Shown piece by piece: positions 1-14,200 of a stretch of 64,000 bases of DNA; position 1 is the first letter of the stretch; each line of letters begins with the position of its first letter. The notes under the pieces are model-generated. The model was given only the letters and a program-made list of their open reading frames with translations. It had not been told where the DNA came from and did not search any database. Both the position numbers and the translations under genes were made by a program. Origin of the DNA: Cornus controversa (taxonomy: Eukaryota > Streptophyta > Magnoliopsida > Cornales > Cornaceae). Location of the stretch: NCBI GenBank assembly GCA_026545225.1, contig CM048846.1, positions 13,231,975 to 13,295,974 on the forward strand, written 5' to 3'.

Positions 1-3000
1 GGCTAAGGGTACAGTAGATAGTGATCTGCTATTATGCCCCCTCAAGATGGAGTACATGAAAGAAGTCCAATCTTGGATTTGAGTTGAAGGAACCGTTGTC
101 TTGGAAGAGGCTTGGTAAGAGCATCAGCAATTTGATCTGTAGATGAAACATGAGCAACACGTAGGGCACCACTTTGAACTTGATCCCTAATAAAATGAAA
201 ATCAATGGCAACATGCTTCATTCTTGAGTGAAAAACTGGATTGGAATAGAGTTGGGTGGCCCCAACATTATCACAATAAACTACTGGACAGCAAGGAAGT
301 GAAACACCAAGATCTGATAGAAGATAACAAAGCCAATTTAATTCAGCAGCAGTATTGGCAACAGAACGATATTCTGCCTCAGTTGAGGATCGTGCGACAG
401 TCTTTTGCTTTTTAGAACTCCAGGAGACGGGATTTCTGCCAAGGTAGACAACATAAGCTCCTGTGGAGCAGAAAGAATCTTTATCTCCAGCCCAATCAGC
501 ATCAGAAAATGCATTTAAACTTAGAGAGGAGTCAGTAAAGGCATGTAAACTGATGGAGGAGTTATGATAAATTTGTAAACCATCATTAATGGTACCAACC
601 AAATAACGTAAGAGCCTCTTTACAAAGGACCAATGATCTGTGGTTGGGCAATGCATATATTGAGAGAGTTTGTTGACGGCGAAGACTATATCTGGCCGTG
701 TAATTAGAAGATACTGGAGGCTACCAACCACTTGACGATACTCAGATGGATCAGGAAGTTGAGTTCCATAATTCAACATGAGAGAAGGACTTGTGGGGAT
801 GGGAGTGAGAACTGATTTGGCATCATTCATTTTTGTCTGAGATAAAAGGTCTAGAATATATCGCCTTTGAGAGAGTAATATACCATATTTGTTGGGGACA
901 ACCTCTACGCCCAGAAAGTAAGTTAAAGAACCAAGATCCTTAAGTGAGAATTGCTGAGCAAGAGCTGTCACGAACTGATTGATAAAGGAAGTGGAGTTAC
1001 CCGTAAGGATAATGTCATCTACATACACAAATAGATATAAAATATGACCAACAGTGTTGAAAACAAATAAAGAGGCATCAGCATGGGAGTTCTTGAACCC
1101 AGAAGATAACAAAAAAATTTTCAACTCCTGATACCAGGCACGAGGAGCTTGTTTCAGGCCATAGATTGTTTTCCTCAGTTTACACACATGTGTGGGATTG
1201 TCTTGATCAACAAATCCAGGTGGTTGGGACATGTAGACATTTTCGGAGATGTTGCCTTGAAGAAAGGCATTGTTGACATCTAGTTGTCTTAGGGACCAGC
1301 CACGACTTATGGCTAAGTTGAGCACAACTCGGATGGAGGTTGGCTTAACCATAGGGCTGAAAGTGTCATGATAGTCGATGCCAGGGCGTTGATGAAAGCC
1401 CTTAGCTACAAGACGAGCTTTGAACCTGTCAATAGAACCATTAGATTTGCGTTTAATTTGAAAGATCCACTTACATCCCACTAGATTTTGACAAGTATCA
1501 GGCGGAACCAATTGCCAAGTTCCATTCTTGACTAGAGCATCATACTCCTCAGACATTGCTTGACGCCATTTAGGATCTTTTAGAGCTTGTGTTACTGTAG
1601 TTGGTTCAAGGGCAGCGGGGTTGGAGAGTTGAGTGTGAAGGTTCATCTTTTTGAGAGGTTTGTGGATGTTTTTCTTGGCTCGAGTGGTCATTTTGTGAGA
1701 GGTCTGAGTTTGAGTTGTAGGTAGGGAAATGGTGGTTGTGGATGGGGAAGAAGGTGGGTGAGTTACATGGTCCTGTGAGGTGGGTTCAGCTGGGGCGTTG
1801 GGCGAGGAGAGTGGCACTGGAGCTTCGCTGGAGAGCTGCTGAGAAGTGTCAACTGCAGATGGTGTATGAAGTGGAGTGGGCAGAGGTGTGGTAGATACAC
1901 GAATGGGTTGTGGAATCCAAGTGGCAATAGAGTTGGGTTGAGGTCGGGGTGAAAGATTGGAGAGATGTATGAATGGAAACGAGGACTCAACAAACCTAAC
2001 ATGTCTGGAGATATAAACTTTAGAGGTAGAAGGATCAAGACAGTGATAGGCACTTTGAGTTAAAGAATAGCCAATGAAGACACATGGTTTGGAGCGGGAA
2101 TCTAGTTTGTGAGTGGTGTAAGGTCTAAGCCAGGGGTAACAAAGGCAGCTGAAAATTCTTAATTTTGAGTAGTTAGGAGCTGTTCCAAAAATATTTTCAA
2201 AAGGAGAAGAGAGATTGAGAGTTGGAGTGGGCATTCGATTAATTAAGTAAACTAAGGTAGCAAAGGCATGAGACCAGTAAACTAGAGGAAGAGAGGCATG
2301 AGTAAGTAAGGCTAAACCAGTTTCAACAATGTGAAGATGACGTCTTTCAGAGAAGCCATTATGCTCAGGGGTGTGAGGTGGTGTGGTGAGATGAGAGATG
2401 CCATTTTCGGCGAGAAAATTAGCAAGAGCGATGTATTCACCACCATTGTCTGAGTATAGTATTTTGATATGTTTGTCAAAGTATTTTTCAACAATGATTT
2501 TGAACCTAATAAAGATTGCTTTGACATCTGATTTTTGTTTTAGAGGATAAAACCAAACATATTTGGTGAAGTGATCAAGAAAGATGATGTAATATTTATA
2601 TCCTTCAATTGATATTATTGGTGAGGTCCAAACATCAGAGTAAATTGTGTCAAGAGGGTGAGCGGAGAAGATTGTTGATTTGGAGAAGGACAATTTATGG
2701 CTTTTATTGCATAAACAAGCATTACAAGAAAAATCAGAGGATATAGATGAAGAGGAGCCTAGTTTATTGCAGAAAACAATGTGTTGCAATATTGGAAAGG
2801 CTGGATGGCCAAGCCTATGATGCCACTCAGAGGGGGAAGTCTTTATGCTGGAAAAGGCAAGAATTGGAGAGGAGATTGGCCACTCATATACACCATCTTT
2901 AGTGTGGCCCTGTAGGAGTGCAGCTCCCGTGCGAAGTTCCTTCACAATAAAAGAAGAGGGTAAGAATTCAATAGAGACATTGTTTGTAACACAAAACTGT

Positions 3001-3980
3001 GAAATGGAAATAAGATTCTTTTTCATTGCAGGAACACAAAGAACATTATTTAATTGAAAAGTGGTGTGAGATGTGGGTATGAGAGAGGTGGAACCGATGT
3101 GAGTGATTGGAAGATTTGAGCCATCTCCAATCATTATGTCATCCGAGCCTGTGTATGGAGTTTGGAGAGAGAGGTTGGTGAGATCAGATGTAACATGATG
3201 AGAGGCTCCGCTGTCCAGGAGCCATGTTGAAGAAGGAGATGAACTAGCTGCATAATGGGCTTTTGGTTGCCATGGCGAAGTAGAGTGATTTGGTGGAGGA
3301 GTGGGGTAGGTGTTGGATGCAGAAACTGGAACTAGTCGAAAGGAGGGACACTTTTTGGCAGTGTGGCCTTGGATTCGACAGATCTGGCAATATCCAAGGT
3401 ATGGACGAGAAGGACGGTTGGCAGGAGAAGAAGGTTGTCCACCATTTGGTGGTGTAGAATACCGATTGGTATTGGGGTTGAAGGGACGCCATGATGTGTT
3501 GTGGTTAGAACCTGAGGGAGATCGCCAGGGTGGTGTGTAGCGGCTGGATGTGAGTTTAAGAGGTGTTTGGGCAGCTACGTTGATGGTGATGAGTGTATTA
3601 TGACTATCATTTGTGTTTTGAATGGTGGTTTGGGAAGGAGTTGTAGCCATTGTGGCTAGAGAGGGGACGGAAGACAGGAAGGAAAAGGGAAGAAAACAAA
3701 ACAAAACAAAAATTGGACTGTCACTGGTGCTCTGATACTATGACAAAGTGATGAATGAACAGGCTTTTGCCAAAGTTATTTTTCATTAAACAAATAGCTA
3801 AATATATATACAAAGGAGAAGTAGTAACTGAGAGCTAATAAAGTAGTTACAGATCCTATATACTAGGGGAAATACAACTGAAAAGATAAAGCAAATAATG
3901 TTTAAATAAAAGCAACTACGACTGAATCATAACAGACTCCTAAGGCTAAGGGTACAGCAGATAGTTTAGATTATTGCTAA
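1..3980 (-). mobile_element. Ty1/Copia LTR retrotransposon, cut by the window edge
   Basis: Minus-strand Copia element. One long open frame (3704 to 42) carries, in order, a zinc knuckle (CQICRIQGHTAKKC, about 3390-3350), an aspartic protease (LLDSGASHH, about 3220-3195), a GAG-pre-integrase region, the integrase core, reverse transcriptase with YVDDI, and RNase H. Protease and integrase preceding RT is the Copia order. The 5' LTR lies at about 3741-3976. The primer-binding site complementary to initiator tRNA-Met is read on the minus strand at about 3728-3741 (TATCAGAGCACCAG). A purine-rich tract precedes the other LTR near 36-46, of which only the first bases lie in the window. Both LTR pieces share the stretch beginning GGCTAAGGGTACAG. 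The copy looks largely whole, with about one break, and is probably young because the long frame is open. It cannot be dated by LTR divergence here because one LTR is mostly outside. Confidence 0.93.
3741..3976 (-). repeat. 5' LTR of the Copia element (approximate right end)
   Basis: The inner edge is set by the TG at 3741-3742 next to the tRNA-Met primer-binding site. The outer edge is estimated from the block shared with the left window edge (positions 3-24 and 3955-3976). The exact terminal dinucleotide is not clear. Confidence 0.6.
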
Positions 3981-3985
3981 GATTG

Positions 3986-5240
3986 TACTTGTAGGCGCAA
4001 AAAATCTCTTGATCAAAACTTAACCAAGCTAACTCTTTGCTAACACTCAATTACAATCAAGAACAACACAGAGAGAAAAAAAAGTTAATTCATCTCCTTT
4101 TTTATTGTGGTCTAGCCCCTATTTATATATATATATAAAATAAAAAAAAAATTGAATCTATTTAGGATTCTAGAATATCCATTGTCTTATAATTTCTTAA
4201 CTGGACTTGAATCTTCCTTGGGCCCATCAAACCTCCATAATGGACCGGGCTCGACGGGTCTACTTATACTACATAATGAGAGTGGTTTGCTGATTCAGTT
4301 TATTCTTGGGTCATTAATGGACTTGATATTCGATTCCCCTAGGAACCGGGTCGTGCGCGTTGGTTGGTGAGAAAAATTTCCTCTACACTGATTTCTCCAG
4401 ATGTTTAACTTTTTATCCGTCAATACCAAAAGAAATATGTATAGCTCTTTCCTCCTGTGTACAAAAATCTTCCTCTACCCAAATTTGTACGGAAAAGGGG
4501 AGAATACTCATTTTGACTTTTAACACTCACTTGTATATATATGTATACATATAGATAAACATATGCAACTATATTTAAGAATTCAAGAGTTGAAGGGTTG
4601 GAAAAATCATGCCTCCAACTCCGTCATTGATGATGGTTGAGTATGACACGATTGATATGCAACTCATAATCAATTGAATCCATTTTATTTGTATTGTAAT
4701 GCCTAAGCTCTGAATAAATTTCCACTCAATTCTAATCATAGATTTATATGCTGTGTCCAACTTGAAAGCAGAATAGCTCATCTTTCCCTTTTCTCATCAG
4801 CTCAATTGTCAAAATAGACACAACAAGAATAAGCACTTGCATATTAGACAGGTTTTTGTTTTTTCTTTGGAAAAATTTAAAAAGCCATTAGTCTAACTAA
4901 TTATTGTTATTTACCAATCTATCAATTCTTTTAAACTATTGTAGTCTCCAGTTTTCTAAACTTAGTACAAAATGTGTATAAAATCACAATTTAGACTTTT
5001 CTTGGCCCAAAATATCCCTACACACTTTTTCATTCAATTAACTTCTTCCCCGAGCTAATTAATTTCTTTATTGGACTTGGACTTGGACTTGGACTTGGAC
5101 TTCTCTAGGCCTGTCGAGCCTTCATCCTTGCATGGGCTAGCATGGTGGATTAGAATCGATTGAATTGCTCAAGCTTCATAATGAGAGACCGGTTTGCAGA
5201 TCGAGTTAATTCTTGGATTATTGATGGGCTTGACTTTTAA
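3986..5240. other. Intergenic spacer with diverged dispersed repeat
   Basis: No coding region is supported here. The part around 4195-4385 resembles the part around 5090-5690 in phrase order (a 'TGGACTTG' start, 'CATAATGAGAG...GGTTTGC', 'ATTCTTGG', 'GGTTGG'), so the two look like diverged copies of one dispersed repeat. A short tandem of a 6-bp TTGGAC unit lies at about 5074-5103. Confidence 0.45.
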
Positions 5241-5241
5241 T

Positions 5242-5566
5242 GACTGTCGAACTCACTTGTCGGGCTTGACTTCCTATCAGGGGCGTAGCCAGAAATTTGT
5301 ACAAGTGGGTACGAACGCAAAAGTTCGGACTATAATTTGTTTTTTATAAAACTAAGTGGGTACATGACTCAAAATTTAATAGGTGATTACATTTCTAAAC
5401 TTCAAAAAATTGCATTTACTATATATATATAAAAAAATTTATAGAGTTAAGTGGGTACTAATGTACCCACTGGGGCCTTAATGGCTCCGCCCCTGCTTCC
5501 TATGACTGTCGAGCTCACTTGTCGGGCTTGACTTCCTATGACTGTCGAGCTCACTTGTCATTTTAG
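5242..5566. repeat. 36-bp tandem array interrupted by a MITE
   Basis: A 36-bp unit starting GACTGTCGA and ending GACTTCCTAT occurs at 5242-5277 and 5504-5539, with a partial third copy from 5540. The MITE at 5278-5495 sits between the first two units. Removing it and one copy of the target duplication restores a head-to-tail array. Confidence 0.8.
5278..5495. mobile_element. hAT-type MITE, 218 bp, with 8-bp target duplication
   Basis: The ends are inverted: CAGGGGCGTAGCCA at the left and TGGCTCCGCCCCTG at the right. They are flanked by perfect 8-bp duplications CTTCCTAT at 5270-5277 and 5496-5503. Eight-base duplications with CAGGGGCGGAGCC-like ends are typical of non-autonomous hAT elements in plants. 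The element has no coding capacity. Confidence 0.9.
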
Positions 5567-5879
5567 TTGATTAATGGGCTTGACCTATATTTACAATCTT
5601 CTATCACTAATGGACTTAACTCACTAGTTTGTTAATGCTCTCACAAACTGCGCATTGATTGGTTGGGAATTTTTCCCTCCACAAATGAATTTTTGTTTTT
5701 TTCGGATGAGTTGATTGGTTGGGAATTTTTTAATATTATAATCTCAACACTATTTTATAAAACAAAAAATTATAAATTTGTCTCGAAAAATATCCCAGTC
5801 ATATCCTGACGTAATCCCCGCGTATTCTAGCCGTATCAGATATTCAAAAAATAATTTAAAAAAATTAGATACTTCTTAA

Positions 5880-5932
5880 CCGTATCGGACATGTATCATG
5901 CCATATTCATATTAAATACATGTCCGATACGG
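5880..5932. repeat. Perfect 17-bp inverted repeat (hairpin)
   Basis: Arms at 5880-5896 (CCGTATCGGACATGTAT) and 5916-5932 are exact reverse complements with a 19-base loop. It lies about 370 bases upstream of the TOM20 start codon. It could be part of a dispersed repeat rather than a regulatory site, since GTGTCGGACAC-type sequence also occurs near 17920-18130. Confidence 0.7.
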
Positions 5933-6298
5933 CCACGGCTACTATGTGCTTTGTAGGGTGAGACTAATAATAGTTTTTTCATACATATATAGTACAGTAT
6001 ATTTATACGTATGGAGCATGATCCACTTGTGACGCGTCATCATTAGTAAATACGGAGGTGTCCAGTTTTCCTGTCTTTGACGATGACAAGGGAAACAAAA
6101 ACTATTCCCAATTTCTTCTAGAGCGCGTGTGTTGCACCTGCCAACAGTGATAAATCAGTCTGCTTTCAGTTTCTTCTCACAAGAAGAGATAGAAGCCCTA
6201 AAATAGCTAATACATAGGACTGACTGACTTACTTACTGGTTTAGAATATAGATTAGATTTGTTGGTAGCAGAATTTAGATTAATTTGTATCTGTCGAC

Positions 6299-9200
6299 AT
6301 GGATATGCAAAGCGACTTCGATCGCCTCCTCTTCTTCGAACATGCTCGCAAGACCGCCGAAGTCGCCTACGCCAAAAACCCCCTCGATGCCGAGGTTCGT
6401 ATATAGATAGCTATCATTCACTCTCTTTATACATTGCAGAAATAATCTGATCGATCTGTCTTGAAGACTTTATTTTTGTCATTGATTTGAATTGATTATA
6501 TATCTTCTGACACGAATTTGTTTTCCCCTCCAATTTGTTCAGAATCTGACAAGATGGGGAGGGGCGTTGCTTGAATTAGCGCAATTCCAAAGTGTTCCCG
6601 ATTCAAAGAAGATGATTCAAGGTCCCAATTTCATTTTATTCATTTATGTAGATATATCTTTTGTGTACGTATAGTTCCTGATATTTCAGTTTTAGGGCAA
6701 GAGAAAGACTCGATTTTTAATGTCAATGGAAGTCTGTAACATAAATGAAGATAATTTAAAGTTTTAGCGTAAAAGGAGTACTTATATCTTAGTATGTTTT
6801 ATTGATAAATCAGTTCTTGAAGTTTTGAAAAACTCTAGATTTGTTGTTATGATGATTTTGCTTATATAGATGCGATATCGAAGCTGGAGGAAGCATTGGT
6901 GGTTAATCCGAAAAAGCATGATGCTATTTGGTGCTTGGGAAATGCACACACTTCTCATGCTTTTCTGACTCCTGATCAAGATGAAGCCAGGGGTTATTTT
7001 GATAAGGCATCTCAGTATTTCCAGCAAGCTGTTGATGAGGTGAATTCTAATTCCTGACCTAGATGCAGTCCTATTCGTGTGATAAACATCACAATGTAGG
7101 AATAATGACTTTCTATTTGTTGTGCATTTATTATATGGGAATTACTTAATTGCTAGGGTGTTGCATATTTATATCTATTGTATGATTTTGAGATGTGACA
7201 TAGAGTTTATACGTTTTGTAGGAACCAGAAAACGAGCTTTACTGCAAATCTTTAGAAGTGGCTGCCAAGGTACACTTCCTTATGATTCATTTAGTCTGCT
7301 TTGTTTTGTTTGAATTACCCACGTTAAGTATTCGAATTGTGGCTAACTGTGAGTTAGAACTTGATTTCATTTTACTGGTGCTGATTATAGTGACACAATT
7401 ACTGATAAGAGGAGGCGGTGTGCATTTATTTTTACATGACATCAAGGGTAACTTTGTATTTGTATGTCAGATAATACGGAAACCCCTAATTTGTATGCAT
7501 GACTTCATCAGTGTTTTATGTCAAAGGGTTTGTAATCTTATGATTTGTTTCACAATTTCTCTATACGTTTAGTTGGTTTACTTTTTTATATATGTAGAAC
7601 AACAAGGAAATGGCATGATTGTTATAATTGTTAGGATTTGCATCATTTGCTGGCTGTCATTTATAGTTTGGGTTGCTTACAGAATACAGGGTGAACCTAG
7701 ATCTTTGAAATTCTTTTGATGTGCAATAATGGGCAATAAAATAACAAAATATTTTTACTTATTAAAAAAATTTTAAATTTAAATAAATAACAAAATATTT
7801 TTGGATTCATGTAAAGTAATATGTAACTCAGTTTCTTAAAAGTAATTTTTCTAGAAGCTGCAAGTCCTTTGCTTAATAAGGAATTCTGATATTCTTGAGA
7901 TCCTGATTTTTCATTATCTCTGCTTATTTGATGATGTGTTAAATATTTCCAACCCATTTAGTTTAGGAATGCACTCCTCTTCCTTTCTTGCACAAGCATG
8001 TTGTGCATAAGTTGCCAATTACCTAAGCGCACATCTCAGTCTTGTTCTATCTCATAAATGTAAAGTTCCAGTATCACATATGTTTATGTGATCATCTTAT
8101 TTGTTGTGTTGCCCAGGTTGCAATGTGTAGCATGTGATATGTTGTTATTGTTAAATTATAGGGAAGAGAGGAGAGTTTGGCTGTCGGTAAGGGAGTTAGT
8201 GTTCTCCTTCCAAGTTTTTATTTTTCTTTTTCTTGAAATGTTTTTATTTCCTTTCTGCTTTCTCTTGATTACAGTTAATTCACTATTGAACTGATATTTC
8301 TTTTTCTTCGCCAAACAATCATCGTGCCTAAGTTTTGAACTCTTGATCTCTGACATCTAAGGTTATTCAAGGCTTGCGTCGTACTAGCAGTTCACTAGGT
8401 CATTGGCTATTGAACAGGCCAACACTAAGCGAGCATAGCTTTTGTATTGTGATTCATTTAGAAGTGATCGTAGGCATGATTTAAACACATGGGTAATGCC
8501 AACTTGAATTGTCCGACCATTCAACTCCCAACCTTGAAGAGCAGTCTAGGTACCCAGATATGCATGGTGGACAAGAACTTGACAACTTAGTAAGGTGGTT
8601 TGCTATATTTAAGACACCCCCAATTTCTATTCTGGTCATTGATACTTGGGGAAGGAATGATAGCAAGTTCTGTAAGTGCTAAGTATGAAATGTTTTGATT
8701 GGTCATTATTGTTAGTTGTTGGCTGAATCAATTTTATTTGTTCTAGATGTGTGGTAATTCATAGTTCGGAACAAATATGTTTTCAGTCTGATCCTATTCT
8801 TGGCTTGAAATTGTCTTCATTTTCATTGATGAAATATTATTTATTGAATTTATAGGCTCCTGAGTTACACATGGAGATTCATAAGCATGGTTTGGGCCAG
8901 CAGGCTATGGCGACGGGACCTTCCACTTCTTCAAGTGCAAAGGTAATATTTTTATTTTTTTCCATACCTTTTCTGTTTTTGGCTCTTTGAATGAGGATTT
9001 CACTGTAAGTAATGCTGTTATTGGTTCATTCTATATAAATCCAATAAGCAATAGTCCTTTAAATATATGGTGGGATCTTTGGGGATATTATTTATTTGTT
9101 TTTTTGGGTGGGATGGGTGTTTAGCTGTTAATTTGCCTTGGATGTTAACTTTGATGTTAATTTGTGGGCTATGGATGGGTCACAGTCAGACAGCTCATGA

Positions 9201-11064
9201 TTGTAGATAAATGACTAAATGTATTTCCTTATCACTTCCAGCAGTTTAGACAATGCATTACTCGTTAAGAATAATAAGAATGGTTCTAGAAGTAGATCAT
9301 CTACCCTTGTTACTGTATTTGATTTGCATTGCATATCATTTTTTTTAATAAGTAAGCTGTGTTGCATATCATGATTCTGTACATGCACAATAAACATGAA
9401 GGTCGAACAAGAGAGAGAGAGAGAGGTTTGTACTTTGGAACTTTCAACTTCAATAAAATTTGTGGCTGACTAATATAAAAGTCACATAATCCATGTTCAA
9501 CATATCTAACAAAAATATTACCAGAATGCCTCGACTCTTAAACCTTCGATAAATGAAAGGAAATCTGACAAGGAGCGTACTAACTAAACAAAAAACAATA
9601 ACAACTTACTTTTTCTATCCTTCCGAGGTGGAGTTACCTAATCCATTTCCAGAGTTCTTGAGTGAATCTTATAAAAAATCTAAGTTGATGGCCTATTCAA
9701 GTATCATATAATTACATTGAAGTTTACGTGGGAATTGGAAAGCCATCACGCTTTAAAAGATAGTGGAGGCCCTTATTTTGGATGGTGCGTGTAGACATGT
9801 TAAAAACTAACGTTTGAATTTCTTCTGTATTAGGAGGGCTAGTAAGCATCTTATTATCTTCCTCTGTGATCAAAGAGGGAGCAACCAATGGATTGAAGGA
9901 CAAAACTAAATTTGGGTGAGGTTGGTACTACAATGGAACTTACGTACACCAGGTCTTTGATGGGGCAAGGACCGAAACTCTAGGCTCTGATAGAGTATGC
10001 GCAAGGTCCAGGATCTAGACCTAGGGGGGTGAATATGTCTTGTCGGTTGTCATAACTAATTGGGTGAAGTGCAAAAAAAAATCATGTTATATGAAAAATG
10101 TGTGAATACCCCCCTAACTTTTAATTAACCGCCTACATTTTTGAAATTGTGCAAATAAGGGCATTCGGTCACTTTGCCGTTAACTAAAGAATGAAATGTC
10201 AAAAATGCCCTTCCATTAAAAAAAACAAAAAAACATAGAGACATATCATCAAGAAATCCACTCCACCTGTCTTTATAAACCCTTCCATTCACCCCAATCT
10301 CACTCCACAAACTCAACATCTCTTTAAATTCTCTCTCCACATCGATCTCCATATTGCTCTCATCTCTCTAAGATGGCTTTTGAAACTCTCAACTCCCCAA
10401 CCGCAGCCACTCCACCCTACTACGAAGACGGTCTCAAACCCCTTGAAGCTTATTCATGGTGATGAGCCAATAGTCCTCGATGACCACATCACTTCTAGAG
10501 AGAGAAAATAGGTTCATTTGCAAAGAAGCAGACATGGGTCTGCTAAGTTCAGGTGCTTGGACATGGTTGGCAATGGCGGAGATAGTGGCATTGGGTATTG
10601 GGGATTGGGTTTGGTCCGCCATGAAGAGGAATCGAACGGTTGTTGAGATTCTGGTGTGGGTTTTTAGAGGAGGTGTAGGAAAGGATAGAGGAGGCTTGAA
10701 GGAAATGTAGAGGGGCTTGTTTTTGAGATTCTGCTCATTTGGTGTTATTGCTTCAGTGGTAGCAGTTACATTGCACATAATTGGGTGCAATTTAAGATGG
10801 TTATTCAATGGATAAATACTTTTTATTTTTTCCTCCTAAAAAGAAAGTTGCGGTCTATATATTTCTCCATTGCATGAAGAAGCCAATTTGTCAAACATGC
10901 ACTAATGCAGTGAAGAATGTTGGGAAAAGCAACAATTGGAGTGAGCTTGGAATAGAATGATAATTACATTGATATGGTTTTATTGGTGGTCTTGAATTGC
11001 AACAGTTGGTTAGTTTTATTTTCTTTTCCTTGCATTTTGATTTTGTTAGAGAGAGAGAGTGTGT

Positions 11065-11110
<46 letters not shown>

Positions 11111-11179
11111 AGAGGTGAGAGAATGGGATACTATTAGGGGCATTTAACATAACAAAATTCTACTTGATTTATGCTTATG

Positions 11180-11230
<51 letters not shown>

Positions 11231-14200
11231 GTCTTTTTGATTGGAGAAGTGACATGCTTATACTAATTCTGACTTGACATAACAAAATTCTTTCTGATTT
11301 ATGCTTATGTCATCTCAATATATATATATATATATATAAAGTCTTTCTCGATTGGAGAAGTGAAATGCTTATACTAATTTTAACTTAACATAACAAAATT
11401 CTTCCTGATTTATGCCCGATTGAGAAGTGGCATGCTTATGCTATTTAAATTCATATTTTATTGAATATAGAATAAATATAGTTTTTAATCTGTTTGTCAA
11501 TATACTATATTTGCATATAAAATTCTAACTATGTTTCTCTTCCAATTTTTAGTATGCTGAAAATGTCGAATCTTGCAAAGCTTAACTTTACTGCCCTTGA
11601 TATTTCGAGCAGAAACTATCTATCATGGATTCTCGATGCTGAGATCCATTTGAATGCTAAAAATTTAAGAGAGACGATTAAAGAAGGAAATAAAGCATCT
11701 ATGCAAGAACGTGCAATGGCAATGATTTTCATTCGCCATCACATTCATGAGGATTTAAAATCCGAGTATCTTACTAAAAAAGACCTGTCTATATTATGAA
11801 AAAATTTGAAGGATAGGTTCGAACATCAAAGAACTATAATCCTTCCAAGAGCTCGAGATAACTTGTCAAAATTGAAGTTATCCGATTATTAATCTGTAAT
11901 ATAATATAATTCAGCCTTATTTCGAATAAATGAACTTATGTGAAGAGTCAAAAACTGATGTGGATATGTTAGAAAAAACATTCACCACATCTCATCCCTC
12001 GAACTTGCTCCTCTACCAACAGTATCGAGAGAGACTCTTTACAAGATATTCTTAGTTGATATCTTGCTTGTTAGTGGCTGAACAAAATAATGAGCTCTTA
12101 TTAGAAAACCACCAATCCCGTCCAATCGGATCAACTTCATTAATTGAAGCACATGCAACATTCTTTAATGGTCGTGGACGTGGACGTGGACGTGGGCGTG
12201 ACTTCGGTAGAAATAATAACTATGGTAGTTATCATTCATTTGAGTTTCTTAGTAGAAACTACACACCATACTATTATGAAGGAAATGCAAGTGGGGCCAA
12301 GTAAGAAAAATTGAAAGGTGTGCAGAATGCACCCTTCAATCAATATGAAAATGCATGCTTTCGATGTGGAATGAAAGGGCATTGGTCACAGACTTGTCGA
12401 ATGTCCAAACATTTAGTTGAGTTATATCAAACCTCACTTGAAGGAAAATGGCAGGAAAAGGAGATTGAAACAAATGCTATCGAGAATTATTAGCCATTGA
12501 CCATCAATCACCTTGATATTTTAGATTTCTGTGAAGGCCTTTTTGAAAACAATAATCAATGGACTGATGATGGAAATGTCTACATCAATTTTTTTATTTT
12601 CACTAGTATGTTATTTTTTTTAGTGTGTTATTACTAGTTTGTTTGTATTTATGTTTTTATTAATGTAATGAAATTTATTTCTTTTTAGAAAATGAAATTG
12701 ATCAATACATTGCCCACACCCAAGATAAATGGTGAAGATATATGTTTGGTAGGCAGTGCTACGACACATATCCTTGGAGATAGAAAATATTTTTTCCGTA
12801 TAACATTAGTGGAAGCTAATGTCAATACCATATCAAGTTCCATAGACCTGATTGATGGTTCTGGAAGGGCTAATATTGTGCTACCACGTGGAACACAATT
12901 ACATATTGATGATGCTCTATACTCAACTAGATCCAAGAGAAATCTGTTGAGTTTTAAAGATATACGTCATAACAAATATCATATTGAAACAATAAATAAA
13001 TGGAGTATATATCTATGCATTACATCAACTATTTTATGCCAAAAGTATGTTTTAGAAAAACTCCTTGCTTTTTCTTCTGGGCTATATGTTATGAATATAA
13101 GAGCAATCGAATCACATGTAGTAATGCACTAGAAGTTCTTTGACCCAAAGAATTTTATACTATGACATAATCGCCTTGGTCATCCAGGGTCAATAATGAT
13201 ACACCGAATTATTGAAAATTCAAATGGACATCTATTAAAGAATCAGAAAATTCTTTTGACAAGTGATTATACATGTACTGCATGCTCACAAGGAAAATTA
13301 ATTGTGAGACTATTATAAAATATCTTGAATCTATGACAAGAGATTTGTTCAAAGTAAGATTTGCTTATTGTCATTTTGATGAGAATGTATTCCCACCATT
13401 AAGGGGAGGATTAACACAGCCTGAACATCAACATGAGATCACTTGGAATGCCACGACATTATCACATTTTGATACTCCTACAAATCAAAGAGAACTTGAA
13501 GTTAAGAGGATCATTCATTTGCAATGTATTGCAAATCCATTATCACATGCATTTACTGATACAAAGAAAGTGACGCAATCGCATGTACCTGCTGCAAGTA
13601 TTCCAACACAAATTGATATCCCTGTTGGACAATCTATCACTATTGCAGCAAATGCATCTAAAACACACTTAAAACGTGGCAAACATATTGGTGCAAAAGA
13701 TACTGTTCCCCAAAAGAGGAAAATACAAGAGAAAGTGTATAAAAAAGTTGGTATTCCTAATGATACCATACTTACGAAGGAATAAATAATAGCCCCTGAA
13801 GAGTCACAAGTCCCTAATAAGGACAATACAATAATAGCCTTTGTTGAGACACAAAAAGAGGTATCAATACCTGAAAATGATGAGGTTTCAATAAATTATC
13901 CAAAGAGATGGGATAAAAAGTAAGTTATTGTGGACAATATTTTCTCCTTTGCAGTAGCTCTTGATATTACAAGAGATAATGAGAACCCGAAACCTTAACA
14001 AGTCGACGAATGTCAACGTAGAAATGATTGGCCAAAATGGAAAGATGTAATACGGGAGGAATTAAATTCACTGGCAAAACGTGAAGTATTTGGATCAGTA
14101 ATCTAGACACCTGAAGGTGTCAAGCCTGTAGGATACAAATTGGTATTTGTACGAAAGCGAAATGAGTGTTGTTATAGTAGTAGTCAAAGGTAAAAATGAT

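Noticed and set aside
10434-10808. 124-residue minus-strand open frame as an independent gene
   Set aside because: It lies wholly within the Pack-MULE, has no complete domain and is better explained as captured fragments.
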